The notes beneath the pieces were generated by a model. The model saw only the letters and a list, made by a program, of their open reading frames with translations. It was not told where the DNA came from and searched no databases. Both the position numbers and the translations under genes were made by a program. From an uncultured Clostridia bacterium (GTDB lineage Bacteria > Bacillota > Clostridia > TANB77 > CAG-465), in contig CAOYAN010000011.1 in the NCBI GenBank assembly GCA_948562205.1, positions 18,629 to 60,512 of the forward strand: a stretch of 41,884 nucleotides of DNA. The letters are read 5' to 3'. Below are positions 17,090 through 24,326 of this stretch, piece by piece. The first letter of the stretch is position 1; each line of letters opens with the position of its first letter.

Positions 17090-17404
17090 ATGAAGATTTA
17101 TTCAGAAAAATTTCATGATGAAATGGAAGTTAGAGCACCAGAGTACAAAGACTTCTTAAAAGAAGTACAAAATGCAACTTTTTATGACGCGGATCTTATT
17201 GAAGAGTTAATCTACTATATTGAAGATACTTTCTTTCCAAAGCGTGCAAATAAAATTCGGATTAAGCGATCTACTCTTCTTAAAAAGATTCTTTACGCAC
17301 TTGACTTTATCACAATCGAAGATATTATATTACTTAAAGGACATGAGTTACTTGAAGTCGTAAACTCACAAAATCCAATGGCAATATTCTTACTTTACGC
17401 ATAA
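17090..17404 (+). CDS. Conserved-looking 104-residue cytoplasmic protein, unknown
   Basis: A soluble, mostly helical, acidic protein without membrane segments or Cys. GGAGGT 7 bp before ATG 17090, its own near-consensus promoter and a perfect terminator show that it is a real single-gene unit. I do not recognise a family. Helical segments are predicted at about 9-30 (PEYKDFLKEVQNATF), 34-48 and 60-75. Codon use is odd: three of its four arginines use CGT, CGG and CGA, whereas most genes here use AGA almost only. That suggests either strong selection for expression or recent arrival. It stands alone between divergent smc and a convergent PLD-like gene. Confidence 0.65.
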   Translation: MKIYSEKFHDEMEVRAPEYKDFLKEVQNATFYDADLIEELIYYIEDTFFPKRANKIRIKRSTLLKKILYALDFITIEDIILLKGHELLEVVNSQNPMAIFLLYA

Positions 17405-17408
17405 AAGT

Positions 17409-17441
17409 GCTGGCTACTTAATTGTAGCCAGCCTTATTTTT
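17409..17441. terminator. Bidirectional terminator between convergent genes
   Basis: Perfect 9-bp stem GCTGGCTAC (17409-17417) / GTAGCCAGC (17424-17432). CTTATTTTT follows on the plus strand. On the minus strand it begins 8 bp after the PLD-like gene's stop. Confidence 0.85.
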
Positions 17442-18972
17442 ACATCATTCCATATTTTCTAGTAGTTGCTTTAAATTTTTGATTACATATTTTACTCCAT
17501 AATTTATACTCTTGCATATCTTTTGAAATAATTTCAATATGATATATATCACTTGCAAGTTTTATAATCCTTACTATATCTTTTTCAGAATAAATTATAT
17601 TTTTAAATGTATCTGATGTATATGTAATGTATGATTGTCCATTTTTATATGTTATTCTTGCATTTCTATCTGTATACTTAGCTCCTGTTTTTACATCTAC
17701 CACTTCTATTTTTATATCTCTTATCTTATGCATTACACCATTTATTTCAAGATTTTTTACTTTCTCATTAAATCCGAAAAACTCTGGTATCATTGTACGT
17801 ATATAGTTAGGTATTTTAATTATATTTTGATCTTGTTCTTTTGATGGTCTTGATGGAAGTTCAAATATAAAATTTGAAACATTATTTAAGTTAACTTTTT
17901 TAACTTGTACTAATTCTTCTTCCTCATCAAATTCATTTTTCTCTTTTGTTTCCTTTTCTTCTTTTCTTAGACTTTCAATATCAAGCTTAACATCAGCTTT
18001 AGAAAATAACATATCATTTAAATCTATTGTACTATCAGTATCAATTACTTCATCTACCATAGAAGCATCATATAGCTCATTATTTACATCAAGTTTTACT
18101 TCCTCTTCTTTTTCTTCATTTGTAGAAGAAATTAATTCATTTATCTCATCTAAACTTGACATAGCATTAAAATCATCTTCATTATATGTAACTTCTATCT
18201 CTTTTTCTTTACCTGATTTATTTTCTTTTTTATCCATTTCTTGAGTAGGTACAATAACATCTTCTACATCAGATAAATCTATATCTAAAGATAAATCAGA
18301 TAGATCTACTTTTGGTATTTCTTTATCCTGAACATACACATCATCAATTTCCTCTTTTGACATTTCCTTTTTAGCTTCCATTTTAGAATTGCCTAAAAGT
18401 TCAGATATACTCTTTACATTATGGTTATATTGTCTTGTAGTAAATATTTCTTTTTCATCTACAAGTCTATCAATTTCTGATCTATTAAGTTTAGTAAACT
18501 CCTCAGTCTCTACTTTTTTTGTAAGTTCCTTTAATTGAGTCTTATAATTTGCTTTTTCATCTTTATCTTTAAGATCAAATATTATCTCAGAATAAACTGA
18601 TAAATCATCATTAATACCACTCTCAGACATATTTGAAGATCCTACATACATATATACCTCATTTGTATATTCAAATATACATATATTACTAGTAAACTCT
18701 ACAAGTCCATTATTTGAATAATAATATGCATCCTTAGTATAATCTAAAATACTATCTAACATAACTCTTGTTGTATGTTTTTTGTCTATACCTATTACAA
18801 AATAATACTTTGTATCTGTATCAATTAATTCCTCTTCTAATATTTTAAAACCATTTTCTTTTAAATTTCCAAAGAAAAAGTATGCCTTTTTAGGCTTCTT
18901 TTCAAAACATGCTATAATTTTTTTAGCAAGTGTATCCTCATTATTTTTTTGCATAATTAAACTTAATTGCAT
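17440..18972 (-). CDS. PLD-like N-domain, acidic linker and C-terminal domain; unknown role
   Basis: 510 residues from ATG 18972, chosen because AGGAGAG lies just ahead; an upstream in-frame ATG (18993) lacks a site. Residues 1-160 look like one phospholipase-D-type nuclease domain: a helix (LAKKIIACFEKK), a strand (YYFVIGID) and the late motif YVGSSNMSESGINDD (about 112-126), as in HKD-type restriction nucleases. The catalytic HxK expected about 15 residues earlier is replaced by SNICIF, so the nuclease is probably dead. Residues about 160-365 are very rich in Asp, Glu and Lys and probably disordered. Residues about 366-510 form a second globular, beta-rich domain (IPNYIRTMIPEFFGF, ITYTSDTF, IYHIEII). 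A scaffold or DNA/RNA-binding role is possible but unproven. Confidence 0.6.
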   Translation of the reverse strand: MQLSLIMQKNNEDTLAKKIIACFEKKPKKAYFFFGNLKENGFKILEEELIDTDTKYYFVIGIDKKHTTRVMLDSILDYTKDAYYYSNNGLVEFTSNICIFEYTNEVYMYVGSSNMSESGINDDLSVYSEIIFDLKDKDEKANYKTQLKELTKKVETEEFTKLNRSEIDRLVDEKEIFTTRQYNHNVKSISELLGNSKMEAKKEMSKEEIDDVYVQDKEIPKVDLSDLSLDIDLSDVEDVIVPTQEMDKKENKSGKEKEIEVTYNEDDFNAMSSLDEINELISSTNEEKEEEVKLDVNNELYDASMVDEVIDTDSTIDLNDMLFSKADVKLDIESLRKEEKETKEKNEFDEEEELVQVKKVNLNNVSNFIFELPSRPSKEQDQNIIKIPNYIRTMIPEFFGFNEKVKNLEINGVMHKIRDIKIEVVDVKTGAKYTDRNARITYKNGQSYITYTSDTFKNIIYSEKDIVRIIKLASDIYHIEIISKDMQEYKLWSKICNQKFKATTRKYGMM

Positions 18973-19064
18973 AGAATCTTCTCTCCTTATCATATCTATA
19001 TATACTATATTACACTAAATTAAAAAAATTGTAAATATATATTACATAAATATTTTAAAAATAT

Positions 19065-20669
19065 TTATAGTGTAAACTCTTTATATCTAGAATTTTTTCC
19101 AAGGCCTGGCATAGTTGTAATATTACCTACATAAACTACAATAAATTTAGCGCCACTAGATATTTTAAGGCCTTTTATAGTAATATTATAATCTTTAGGT
19201 CTACCTAAAAGTTTAGGGTCATCTGATAAAGAATTTGGTGTCTTTGCTATACATATTGGTAAATTATTAACTCCTAACTTATTTATTTTTTTAAGATCTT
19301 TTACTGCCTCATCTAAATATTTTACATCTTTTGCACCATAAATATTTTTTGCAACTTTTTTTATTTTTTCCTCAATGCTATCTTCATTTGAATATATATA
19401 TTTAAAATTTGATTTTTCTTCTTCTAATACTTTACATACCGTTTTTGCAAGATTAATTCCACCATCAGAACCATCAGAATATACAGTAGACACTTCCGTT
19501 TTTATTCCTTTTTTTATACAAAATTCTTTTACATACTCTATTTCTTTTATACTATCACCATCAAATTTATTAATACAAACGACAATAGGAAGTCCAAACT
19601 TTTGAATACTCTCAATATGTTTTTCTAAATTAAGTATTCCTTTTCTTACAGCATATACATTTTCATTTTTTATTTCCTCAAGTTTTATACCAGCATGATA
19701 TTTTAAAGCTTTCATTGTAACAACTATAACCGTAAGATCTGGTATAAGATTTCCCTGTCTACATTTAATATCTAAAAATTTTTCTGCTCCAAGATCTGCA
19801 CCGAATCCAGCTTCTGTTATACAATAATTAGCAAGTTTTAAACCAAATCTTGTAGCAACTAAAGAATTACATCCATGAGCAATATTTGCAAATGGTCCAA
19901 GATGCAAAATACATGGTGTATTTTCTGCAGTTTGTACTAAATTAGGACACATTGCCTTTTTTAATAATGCAAGCATTGCACCTGTCACTTCAAACTCTTT
20001 AGCATATACTGGATTACCATCAAAATTATATGCTACAAGTATATTATCTATCCTATTTTTCAAATCTTCCATATTTTCTGCAAGACAACATATTGCCATA
20101 AGTTCACATGCAGCAGTTATTTCAAACCCAGTTTTATATGATAAATTATTTACAGAATTTTTTTCAATTGTAATATCTCTAAGACTTCTATCATTCATAT
20201 CAATTGCTCTTTTTATACATATTGTATCTGGATTTATGTTTAAATTATTTCCTTGAAATATACTATTATCTACAACAGCACAAAGTAAATTGTTTGCACT
20301 AGTTATTGCATGAAAATCTCCCGTAAAATGTAAATCTATGTCTTCCTTTGGTTCTATTATGGCCTTTCCACCACCAACAGCCCCACCTTTTATGCCAAAA
20401 ACAGGACCTAGTGATGGTTCTCTTAAGACTGCAATAGTATCTTTTCCTATTTTATTCATTGCCATTGCAAGTCCAATAGACTGTGTTGTCTTTCCCTCAC
20501 CTAGAGGAGTTGGATTTATAGAAGTCATTAAAATTAGTTTTGCATTATCCCTTTTCTTTATCTTTTCATAATAATCTAAAGAAATTTTAGCACTATACTT
20601 TCCATAACAATCTATATATTTATCTTCTATTTTTAATTTACTTGCTATATTTTGTATATTTTCTATCAT
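19065..20669 (-). CDS. fhs: Formate-tetrahydrofolate ligase
   Basis: 534 residues from ATG 20669, preferred because GTGGAGG sits 6 bp ahead; an upstream ATG (20699) has no site. Fhs makes 10-formyl-THF from formate, THF and ATP, the entry to one-carbon metabolism and the methyl branch of the Wood-Ljungdahl pathway. Visible are the P-loop TPLGEGKTT (54-62), EPSLGPVFGIKGGAVGGGKA, LHFTGDFHAIT, FANIAHGCNS and the C-terminal PGLGKNSRY. The size is slightly below the usual 555 or so, with no missing motif. No folD or other Wood-Ljungdahl gene is adjacent, so a simple biosynthetic role is as likely. Confidence 0.96.
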   Translation of the reverse strand: MIENIQNIASKLKIEDKYIDCYGKYSAKISLDYYEKIKKRDNAKLILMTSINPTPLGEGKTTQSIGLAMAMNKIGKDTIAVLREPSLGPVFGIKGGAVGGGKAIIEPKEDIDLHFTGDFHAITSANNLLCAVVDNSIFQGNNLNINPDTICIKRAIDMNDRSLRDITIEKNSVNNLSYKTGFEITAACELMAICCLAENMEDLKNRIDNILVAYNFDGNPVYAKEFEVTGAMLALLKKAMCPNLVQTAENTPCILHLGPFANIAHGCNSLVATRFGLKLANYCITEAGFGADLGAEKFLDIKCRQGNLIPDLTVIVVTMKALKYHAGIKLEEIKNENVYAVRKGILNLEKHIESIQKFGLPIVVCINKFDGDSIKEIEYVKEFCIKKGIKTEVSTVYSDGSDGGINLAKTVCKVLEEEKSNFKYIYSNEDSIEEKIKKVAKNIYGAKDVKYLDEAVKDLKKINKLGVNNLPICIAKTPNSLSDDPKLLGRPKDYNITIKGLKISSGAKFIVVYVGNITTMPGLGKNSRYKEFTL

Positions 20670-20833
20670 AGACATCCTCCACTTAAAATCTATTTTCATG
20701 TATTATATCAAATTTTTTACTATTAATAAATAATTTTTCTTACTTTTTTATAAAATATATAATTATATATTAGAAATTTCTGTTGCAAAAAAGAAAAAAC
20801 TGCCATGTAAAAAACATTGCAGCAAATTTATTA

Positions 20834-21073
20834 TTAATAATCTCTTTCTTCTCTCATTTCATCTATAGTAAGGAGATTTTTATTTTTATCTATAAACAGT
20901 ATCTCATATCCACAAATTTTAGATATTTTTACTATCGTATCAAAATCTGGTTGACTATTTTCTCTTTCGTAACTTGAAATTGTAGTATCTGCCATATTTA
21001 ACTTTTTAGCAAGTTTTACTTGAGAAAGTCCAGCAGATAATCTCATATTTTTTAATATTTGTCCTATTAGCAT
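20834..21073 (-). CDS. XRE/Cro-type transcriptional regulator
   Basis: 79 residues from ATG 21073, chosen because AGGTGAT precedes it; the longer frame to 21118 has no site. The helix-turn-helix is clear: IGQILKNMRLSAGLSQVKLA (residues 3-22) and NMADTTISSYERENSQPDF (about 26-44). The remaining 30 residues are a short C-terminal extension. It is divergent from a 57-residue gene, and the shared promoter carries the palindrome GCAAG-ATA-CTTGC, its likely operator. Probably a local repressor of itself and that small protein; the pair could also be a toxin-antitoxin-like or phage-derived control unit. Confidence 0.85.
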   Translation of the reverse strand: MLIGQILKNMRLSAGLSQVKLAKKLNMADTTISSYERENSQPDFDTIVKISKICGYEILFIDKNKNLLTIDEMREERDY

Positions 21074-21124
21074 AAAATCACCTATATTTATTATCCCAAA
21101 AATATAAGTTTTTATCATATTTTC

Positions 21125-21162
21125 GCAAGATACTTGCAGAAAAGATAAAAAAATGGTATAAT
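21125..21162 (+). promoter_or_regulatory. Promoter with overlapping operator for the 57-residue gene
   Basis: TTGCAG (21134-21139), 17-bp spacer, TATAAT (21157-21162). The -35 box lies in the right arm of the perfect inverted repeat GCAAG-ATA-CTTGC (21125-21137). A repressor on the palindrome would cover the -35 box. Confidence 0.65.
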
Positions 21163-21190
21163 TAAAACAGAAAAAGAAAGGGTAATACTT

Positions 21191-21364
21191 ATGAATAGAG
21201 ATTTTAATATTCCATTTTATATTTTTGAAGAAATTATAGAATATATAGAAAAGGGAAAACCAGTTACAAAATGGAATAATATAATGACATTATTGCAACT
21301 TGCAAAATTAAATAATAGATTAACAGAATCACAAATAAAGTATATAATAGATACATATAAATAA
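21191..21364 (+). CDS. 57-residue protein divergent from the XRE regulator
   Basis: ATG 21191 to TAA 21364, with AGAAAGGG 8 bp ahead. The product is helical and charged: FYIFEEIIEYIEKGKP, then NNIMTLLQLAKLNNRLTESQ and YIIDTYK. It has no Cys and no membrane segment. Length and helical content fit small conserved hypotheticals that sit next to XRE regulators; I cannot name a family. Its promoter overlaps the regulator's probable operator, and a terminator follows 25 bp later, so it is a self-contained, probably repressed unit. Confidence 0.6.
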   Translation: MNRDFNIPFYIFEEIIEYIEKGKPVTKWNNIMTLLQLAKLNNRLTESQIKYIIDTYK

Positions 21365-21389
21365 TAGGAAAAAACGGTTATAAAATATT

Positions 21390-21425
21390 TGTTGGGGTGT
21401 ATAAATGCACTCCAACATTATTTTT
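21390..21425 (+). terminator. Terminator after the 57-residue gene
   Basis: Stem TGTTGGGGTG (21390-21399) / CACTCCAACA (21408-21416, one G-U) followed by TTATTTTT. The left arm and flank resemble the hairpin at the end of the window (41846-41881). Confidence 0.8.
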
Positions 21426-21585
21426 AGGCATAAAAAGTTGCAAATAAACTTTCCCCAAAAGAGCAACGAAGTATTCATATTTGTTTAATTTTATATTTTT
21501 CATACATTTAACTCCATAGAAAAAATAATCCATTTTACTAAACTTTTTTTGTCTAATAAACTGGATTATATTTTTTAAGTTATTT

Positions 21586-21661
21586 TGGCTGGGGTAGCTG
21601 GATTCGAACCAGCGAAATGTCGGAGTCAGAGTCCGATGCCTTACCGCTTGGCGATACCTCA
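21586..21661 (-). tRNA. tRNA-Gln(CTG)
   Basis: 76 nt including encoded CCA. D arm GCC-AAGCGGTAA-GGC, anticodon stem TCGGA/TCCGA with loop CTCTGAC (anticodon CTG, codon CAG), T arm GCTGG-TTCGAAT-CCAGC. The acceptor arm TGAGGTA / TACCCCA has an A-C mismatch at 3-70. A promoter lies 20 bp upstream, inside the end of the preceding gene. Confidence 0.93.
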
Positions 21662-21679
21662 ATATTTTAATGTATATAT

Positions 21680-21708
21680 ATTATACATTAAATTTGTCCT
21701 CTATTCAA
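21680..21708 (-). promoter_or_regulatory. tRNA-Gln(CTG) promoter
   Basis: Minus strand TTGAAT (21708-21703), 17-bp spacer, TATAAT (21685-21680). The -35 and most of the spacer lie inside the 3' end of the amidohydrolase-like gene. Confidence 0.6.
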
Positions 21709-22314
21709 TACTCTTTTTAAATATTCAACTACATCTTTAAACGCAGATACAACTCGCATCAAATCATACTCAGGATAAACAGAAGATAAATATTTATAAT
21801 TTACTTCAATTTGAAATGTTACAATATCACATTTATCATGTATATATGATGATACACAATTATTCCCACTAGAAGAAAATGGTACATCAACACTAACATT
21901 TTCAAATTTATTTTTCCTAAATCTTCTTATAATATTTTCTAAAATATCTTCTCTACCATTTATATTCTTGCCATTTGCAATTCCAATACAAATATCTTCT
22001 TCTCTTTCTGCAGACATACCATGTACATCAAGCAAAAACTTTATATTATGCTCTTTTATAACTTTAGCACATTTTTCTCTATAATATGAATAATCATCAT
22101 AATTTGCATCATCACCTAAACACATTGTTTTATATATACAACAGCTATTTGTTTTTTTAGCTACCTTATCAGCTATATATTTTGTCTTCGTTTCACATTT
22201 TTTTACTTTTCCATCTCTAATTTGCTTTGTTGCATGTGGTGCAGAAAGAATTACTCCATTTCTTCTTATTACAATATTAAAATCTTCTTCATTTATATGT
22301 TTTACACTTCTCAC
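21688..22314 (-). CDS. N-formylglutamate amidohydrolase-like protein
   Basis: About 208 residues, resembling the N-formylglutamate amidohydrolase family (PF05013), a zinc peptidase-like fold. Visible are ILSAPHATKQIRDG (first His), LGDDANYDDYSYYREK, LLDVHGMSAERE (D-x-H) and FQIEVNYKY (Glu). True members remove formyl from formylglutamate in histidine breakdown; no hut gene is near, and many homologues have other substrates. The GGAGG site overlaps an ATG at 22326 and is correctly spaced for GTG 22314 (5 bp), so I prefer GTG. Its 3' end carries the tRNA-Gln promoter. Confidence 0.75.
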   Translation of the reverse strand: MRSVKHINEEDFNIVIRRNGVILSAPHATKQIRDGKVKKCETKTKYIADKVAKKTNSCCIYKTMCLGDDANYDDYSYYREKCAKVIKEHNIKFLLDVHGMSAEREEDICIGIANGKNINGREDILENIIRRFRKNKFENVSVDVPFSSSGNNCVSSYIHDKCDIVTFQIEVNYKYLSSVYPEYDLMRVVSAFKDVVEYLKRVLNRGQI

Positions 22315-22375
22315 ACTATCCTCCATCTATATATTACTATAACATTTTGTCATAATAATTCTATTTTATAATTTA

Positions 22376-22864
22376 TTAATTTATATTTTTATCTTTAAGC
22401 AGTAAATTAGTTGATACATTTAGACATGATACATATGAATTCATACTATCTAAATTACCATGTATATTGTTATAATTATGCATTGATGAATAAAGTGGCT
22501 GAAACATTTTCAAATTAAAATAATCATCAATATCCTTAGGATTTGCATCTTTAGGATCAAATAGTCTAATATTTATTAAATCCCCAGGTTTATATCCCAT
22601 TTGATTAGTATTTGTAGTTTTAACTATTATAATTGCATAACCTAGTTCATTCTCTAATAAATCAACTACCTTAGCTAGAACATTTTCATCTAAATAATGA
22701 TATGGTAAATATCCTGAGTCAATTATTAGTTCATCTCTATCATATAAATTAAAATAGTAGATATAATCTCTAAAAAATCTTTCTATGTTAGGCTTTAAAA
22801 GTTTAAATTTCATTTCAGGACTTTCAGATTTTAATAATCTCATTTTATCTACACTTATTAGCAC
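22376..22864 (-). CDS. Uncharacterised 162-residue protein
   Basis: The open frame can start at TTG 22879, but GGAGG lies 8 bp ahead of GTG 22864, which I choose. The product is soluble and Asp/Tyr/Leu-rich: a helical N-terminus (MRLLKSESPEMKFKLLK), a beta-containing middle (ELIIDSGYLPYHYLDE, YAIIIVKTTNTNQMGYKPGD) and a polar tail rich in Asn. I recognise no family or catalytic motif. It has a good promoter and lies about 60 bp upstream of the amidohydrolase-like gene on the same strand, with no terminator between, so the two may be co-transcribed. Confidence 0.6.
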   Translation of the reverse strand: MLISVDKMRLLKSESPEMKFKLLKPNIERFFRDYIYYFNLYDRDELIIDSGYLPYHYLDENVLAKVVDLLENELGYAIIIVKTTNTNQMGYKPGDLINIRLFDPKDANPKDIDDYFNLKMFQPLYSSMHNYNNIHGNLDSMNSYVSCLNVSTNLLLKDKNIN

Positions 22865-22901
22865 TATTTTCACCTCCAACTATAATTTTACTAACATAGT
22901 T

Positions 22902-22930
22902 ATTATATAACTTTTTTATATTTATTTCAA
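22902..22930 (-). promoter_or_regulatory. Promoter of the 162-residue unknown gene
   Basis: Minus strand TTGAAA (22930-22925), 17-bp spacer, TATAAT (22907-22902). Confidence 0.6.
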
Positions 22931-22973
22931 TGTTTTTAATCTTATCTTGTAAAAATACTTAAATACAAAAAGA

Positions 22974-23006
22974 AAAAGTAACCTCTAATTATCAAAAGTT
23001 ACTTTT
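22974..23006 (-). terminator. Terminator at the edge of the accessory region
   Basis: Stem AAAAGTAAC (22974-22982) / GTTACTTTT (22998-23006). On the minus strand it is followed by TCTTTTTG and would end transcripts from the genes at 23035-25241. Confidence 0.7.
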
Positions 23007-23034
23007 GGTTTTTATATGTTTTAAGATTAATATA

Positions 23035-23258
23035 TTATAATTGTAGTAAATTCAATTATTTCTTCTCCACCTTTTTTTATTAATATTTTCTTTTACACAA
23101 TAATTTATTCATTCTAAAATTTGTAATTGTATTTGATCAATATTATCAATTCTATAATTTTCCCAACTTTATTTATACCAATATAAATATTTTTAGCTTC
23201 TCAATGATTAAAAAATGCTATAACTTCTTGTATAAAATATTCATTTAGTTTTTCTTTA
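23035..23258 (-). pseudogene. Relic of an AlbA_2 (Schlafen AAA_4-type) DNA-binding domain
   Basis: Read on the minus strand from about 23258, this gap of otherwise no ORF gives KEKLNEYFIQEVIAFFNH, stop, EAKNIYIGINKVGKII, then after a frame change IDNIDQIQLQILE, stop, INYCVKENINKK, and in another frame GGEEIIEFTT. That order matches the AlbA_2 domain (PF04326): E-x-K-E-x-LN, EV-AF-NT-GG-IYIGI-DDG-I-G, then D-QL. At least two stops and two frameshifts interrupt it, and the C-terminal HATPase-like part of such proteins is missing. It lies directly after the split gene at 23261-25241. A decayed neighbour gene, not a functional one. Confidence 0.6.
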
Positions 23259-23260
23259 TT

Positions 23261-24208
23261 TTATATACAATTAGTTTTATTTTCATTTTCTTTATTATTT
23301 TTTAATTCTTCTTGCATACATAGTTCATCATTTATTTTTATTATAATTAATATAATTATTTTTACAAAAACCATATAATTTTTATAATGAGTATCTTCAT
23401 CATTATATTTTAATTTATTGCCATGTAAATACTTATTTCTCAAATCAAGTGAATTACTAAAACTTCTTTGATTTAAATAATAATTAAAATAATCTTGTTC
23501 TGGTTTAGAAAATAGACAGCTTTCTTTTTTTAGCATATTTCTTTTTACTAGTTCATCTATTTTATTTCTATATTCTAATGGATATTTCCAATAGCAAATG
23601 ACTTCATTATCATTTAAATCCTTTACAATAACTAATAATTTTTTATCTTTAATCTTTATATATCCATTTGAATCAATAAAAATATATCCTTGGTTAATTA
23701 TATTATTTAAAATCATTTGACAAGGCATTGGATAGTCATTTATTGTTACATTTTCATTTATTAATAACTTATAAAAGTTTTTATACTTACTTTTAATCTT
23801 TGGGGTATAACGCAACACACACTGATCTGAAAAGAAATAATAGCATAAATTATTAAATTCATTTGATTTATAATTTGCATAAATATATTTGCCATTAATT
23901 AAGCTATTTGATTTTTCAAATAGTACTGGTGTTGACGATATTTCTAATAGTTCTTGATTTATATTCCCATCTTCTGCTAATAAATTATACTGTTTTAAAA
24001 TATAATCGATCTCTGGTAATATTGATTTACACTTTTCAAAATACGTAGAACCTTTTGATGGCATTGTTACATTATAATTTTCTATATTAAATTCTTCTAA
24101 AATATATACTTTAAAGAACCATTCTATTATATCTTCTAATCTAATATTAAGTTTATTTAGTTGCCTATAATATCCTATTATCTGCATAGTAGATAACATA
24201 TATTTCAC
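23261..24208 (-). CDS. C-terminal half of a frameshifted accessory protein (RNxxxHG motif)
   Basis: The frame is actually open from 24352, overlapping the end of the upstream half; no ribosome site precedes ATG 24208, so this is probably not an independent gene. Residues (counted from 24208) are helical, Asn/Lys/Tyr-rich, with no signal. Near the C-terminus (about 267-273) is RNKYLHG, an exact RNxxxHG, the signature reported for DUF4209 and similar in form to the Rx4-6H of HEPN RNases. It is followed by a hydrophobic helix (MVFVKIIILIIIKIN) and a polar tail. With the upstream half it would form one protein of about 658 residues. Function unknown. Confidence 0.6.
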   Translation of the reverse strand: MKYMLSTMQIIGYYRQLNKLNIRLEDIIEWFFKVYILEEFNIENYNVTMPSKGSTYFEKCKSILPEIDYILKQYNLLAEDGNINQELLEISSTPVLFEKSNSLINGKYIYANYKSNEFNNLCYYFFSDQCVLRYTPKIKSKYKNFYKLLINENVTINDYPMPCQMILNNIINQGYIFIDSNGYIKIKDKKLLVIVKDLNDNEVICYWKYPLEYRNKIDELVKRNMLKKESCLFSKPEQDYFNYYLNQRSFSNSLDLRNKYLHGNKLKYNDEDTHYKNYMVFVKIIILIIIKINDELCMQEELKNNKENENKTNCI

Positions 24209-24326
24209 ATTAAATGTAATACCTGTTTCATATTCATTCCTAGATTTTATACCAAAAAATTTTTCAGAAAAGCCTAACTCACTTTTCTTACTTACAAGTG
24301 TTACTCTCGCTTGATTATCTACATAT

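Noticed and set aside
21378..21662. 94-codon minus-strand ORF over tRNA-Gln(CTG)
   Set aside because: It runs through a complete tRNA gene, so it is an accidental frame.
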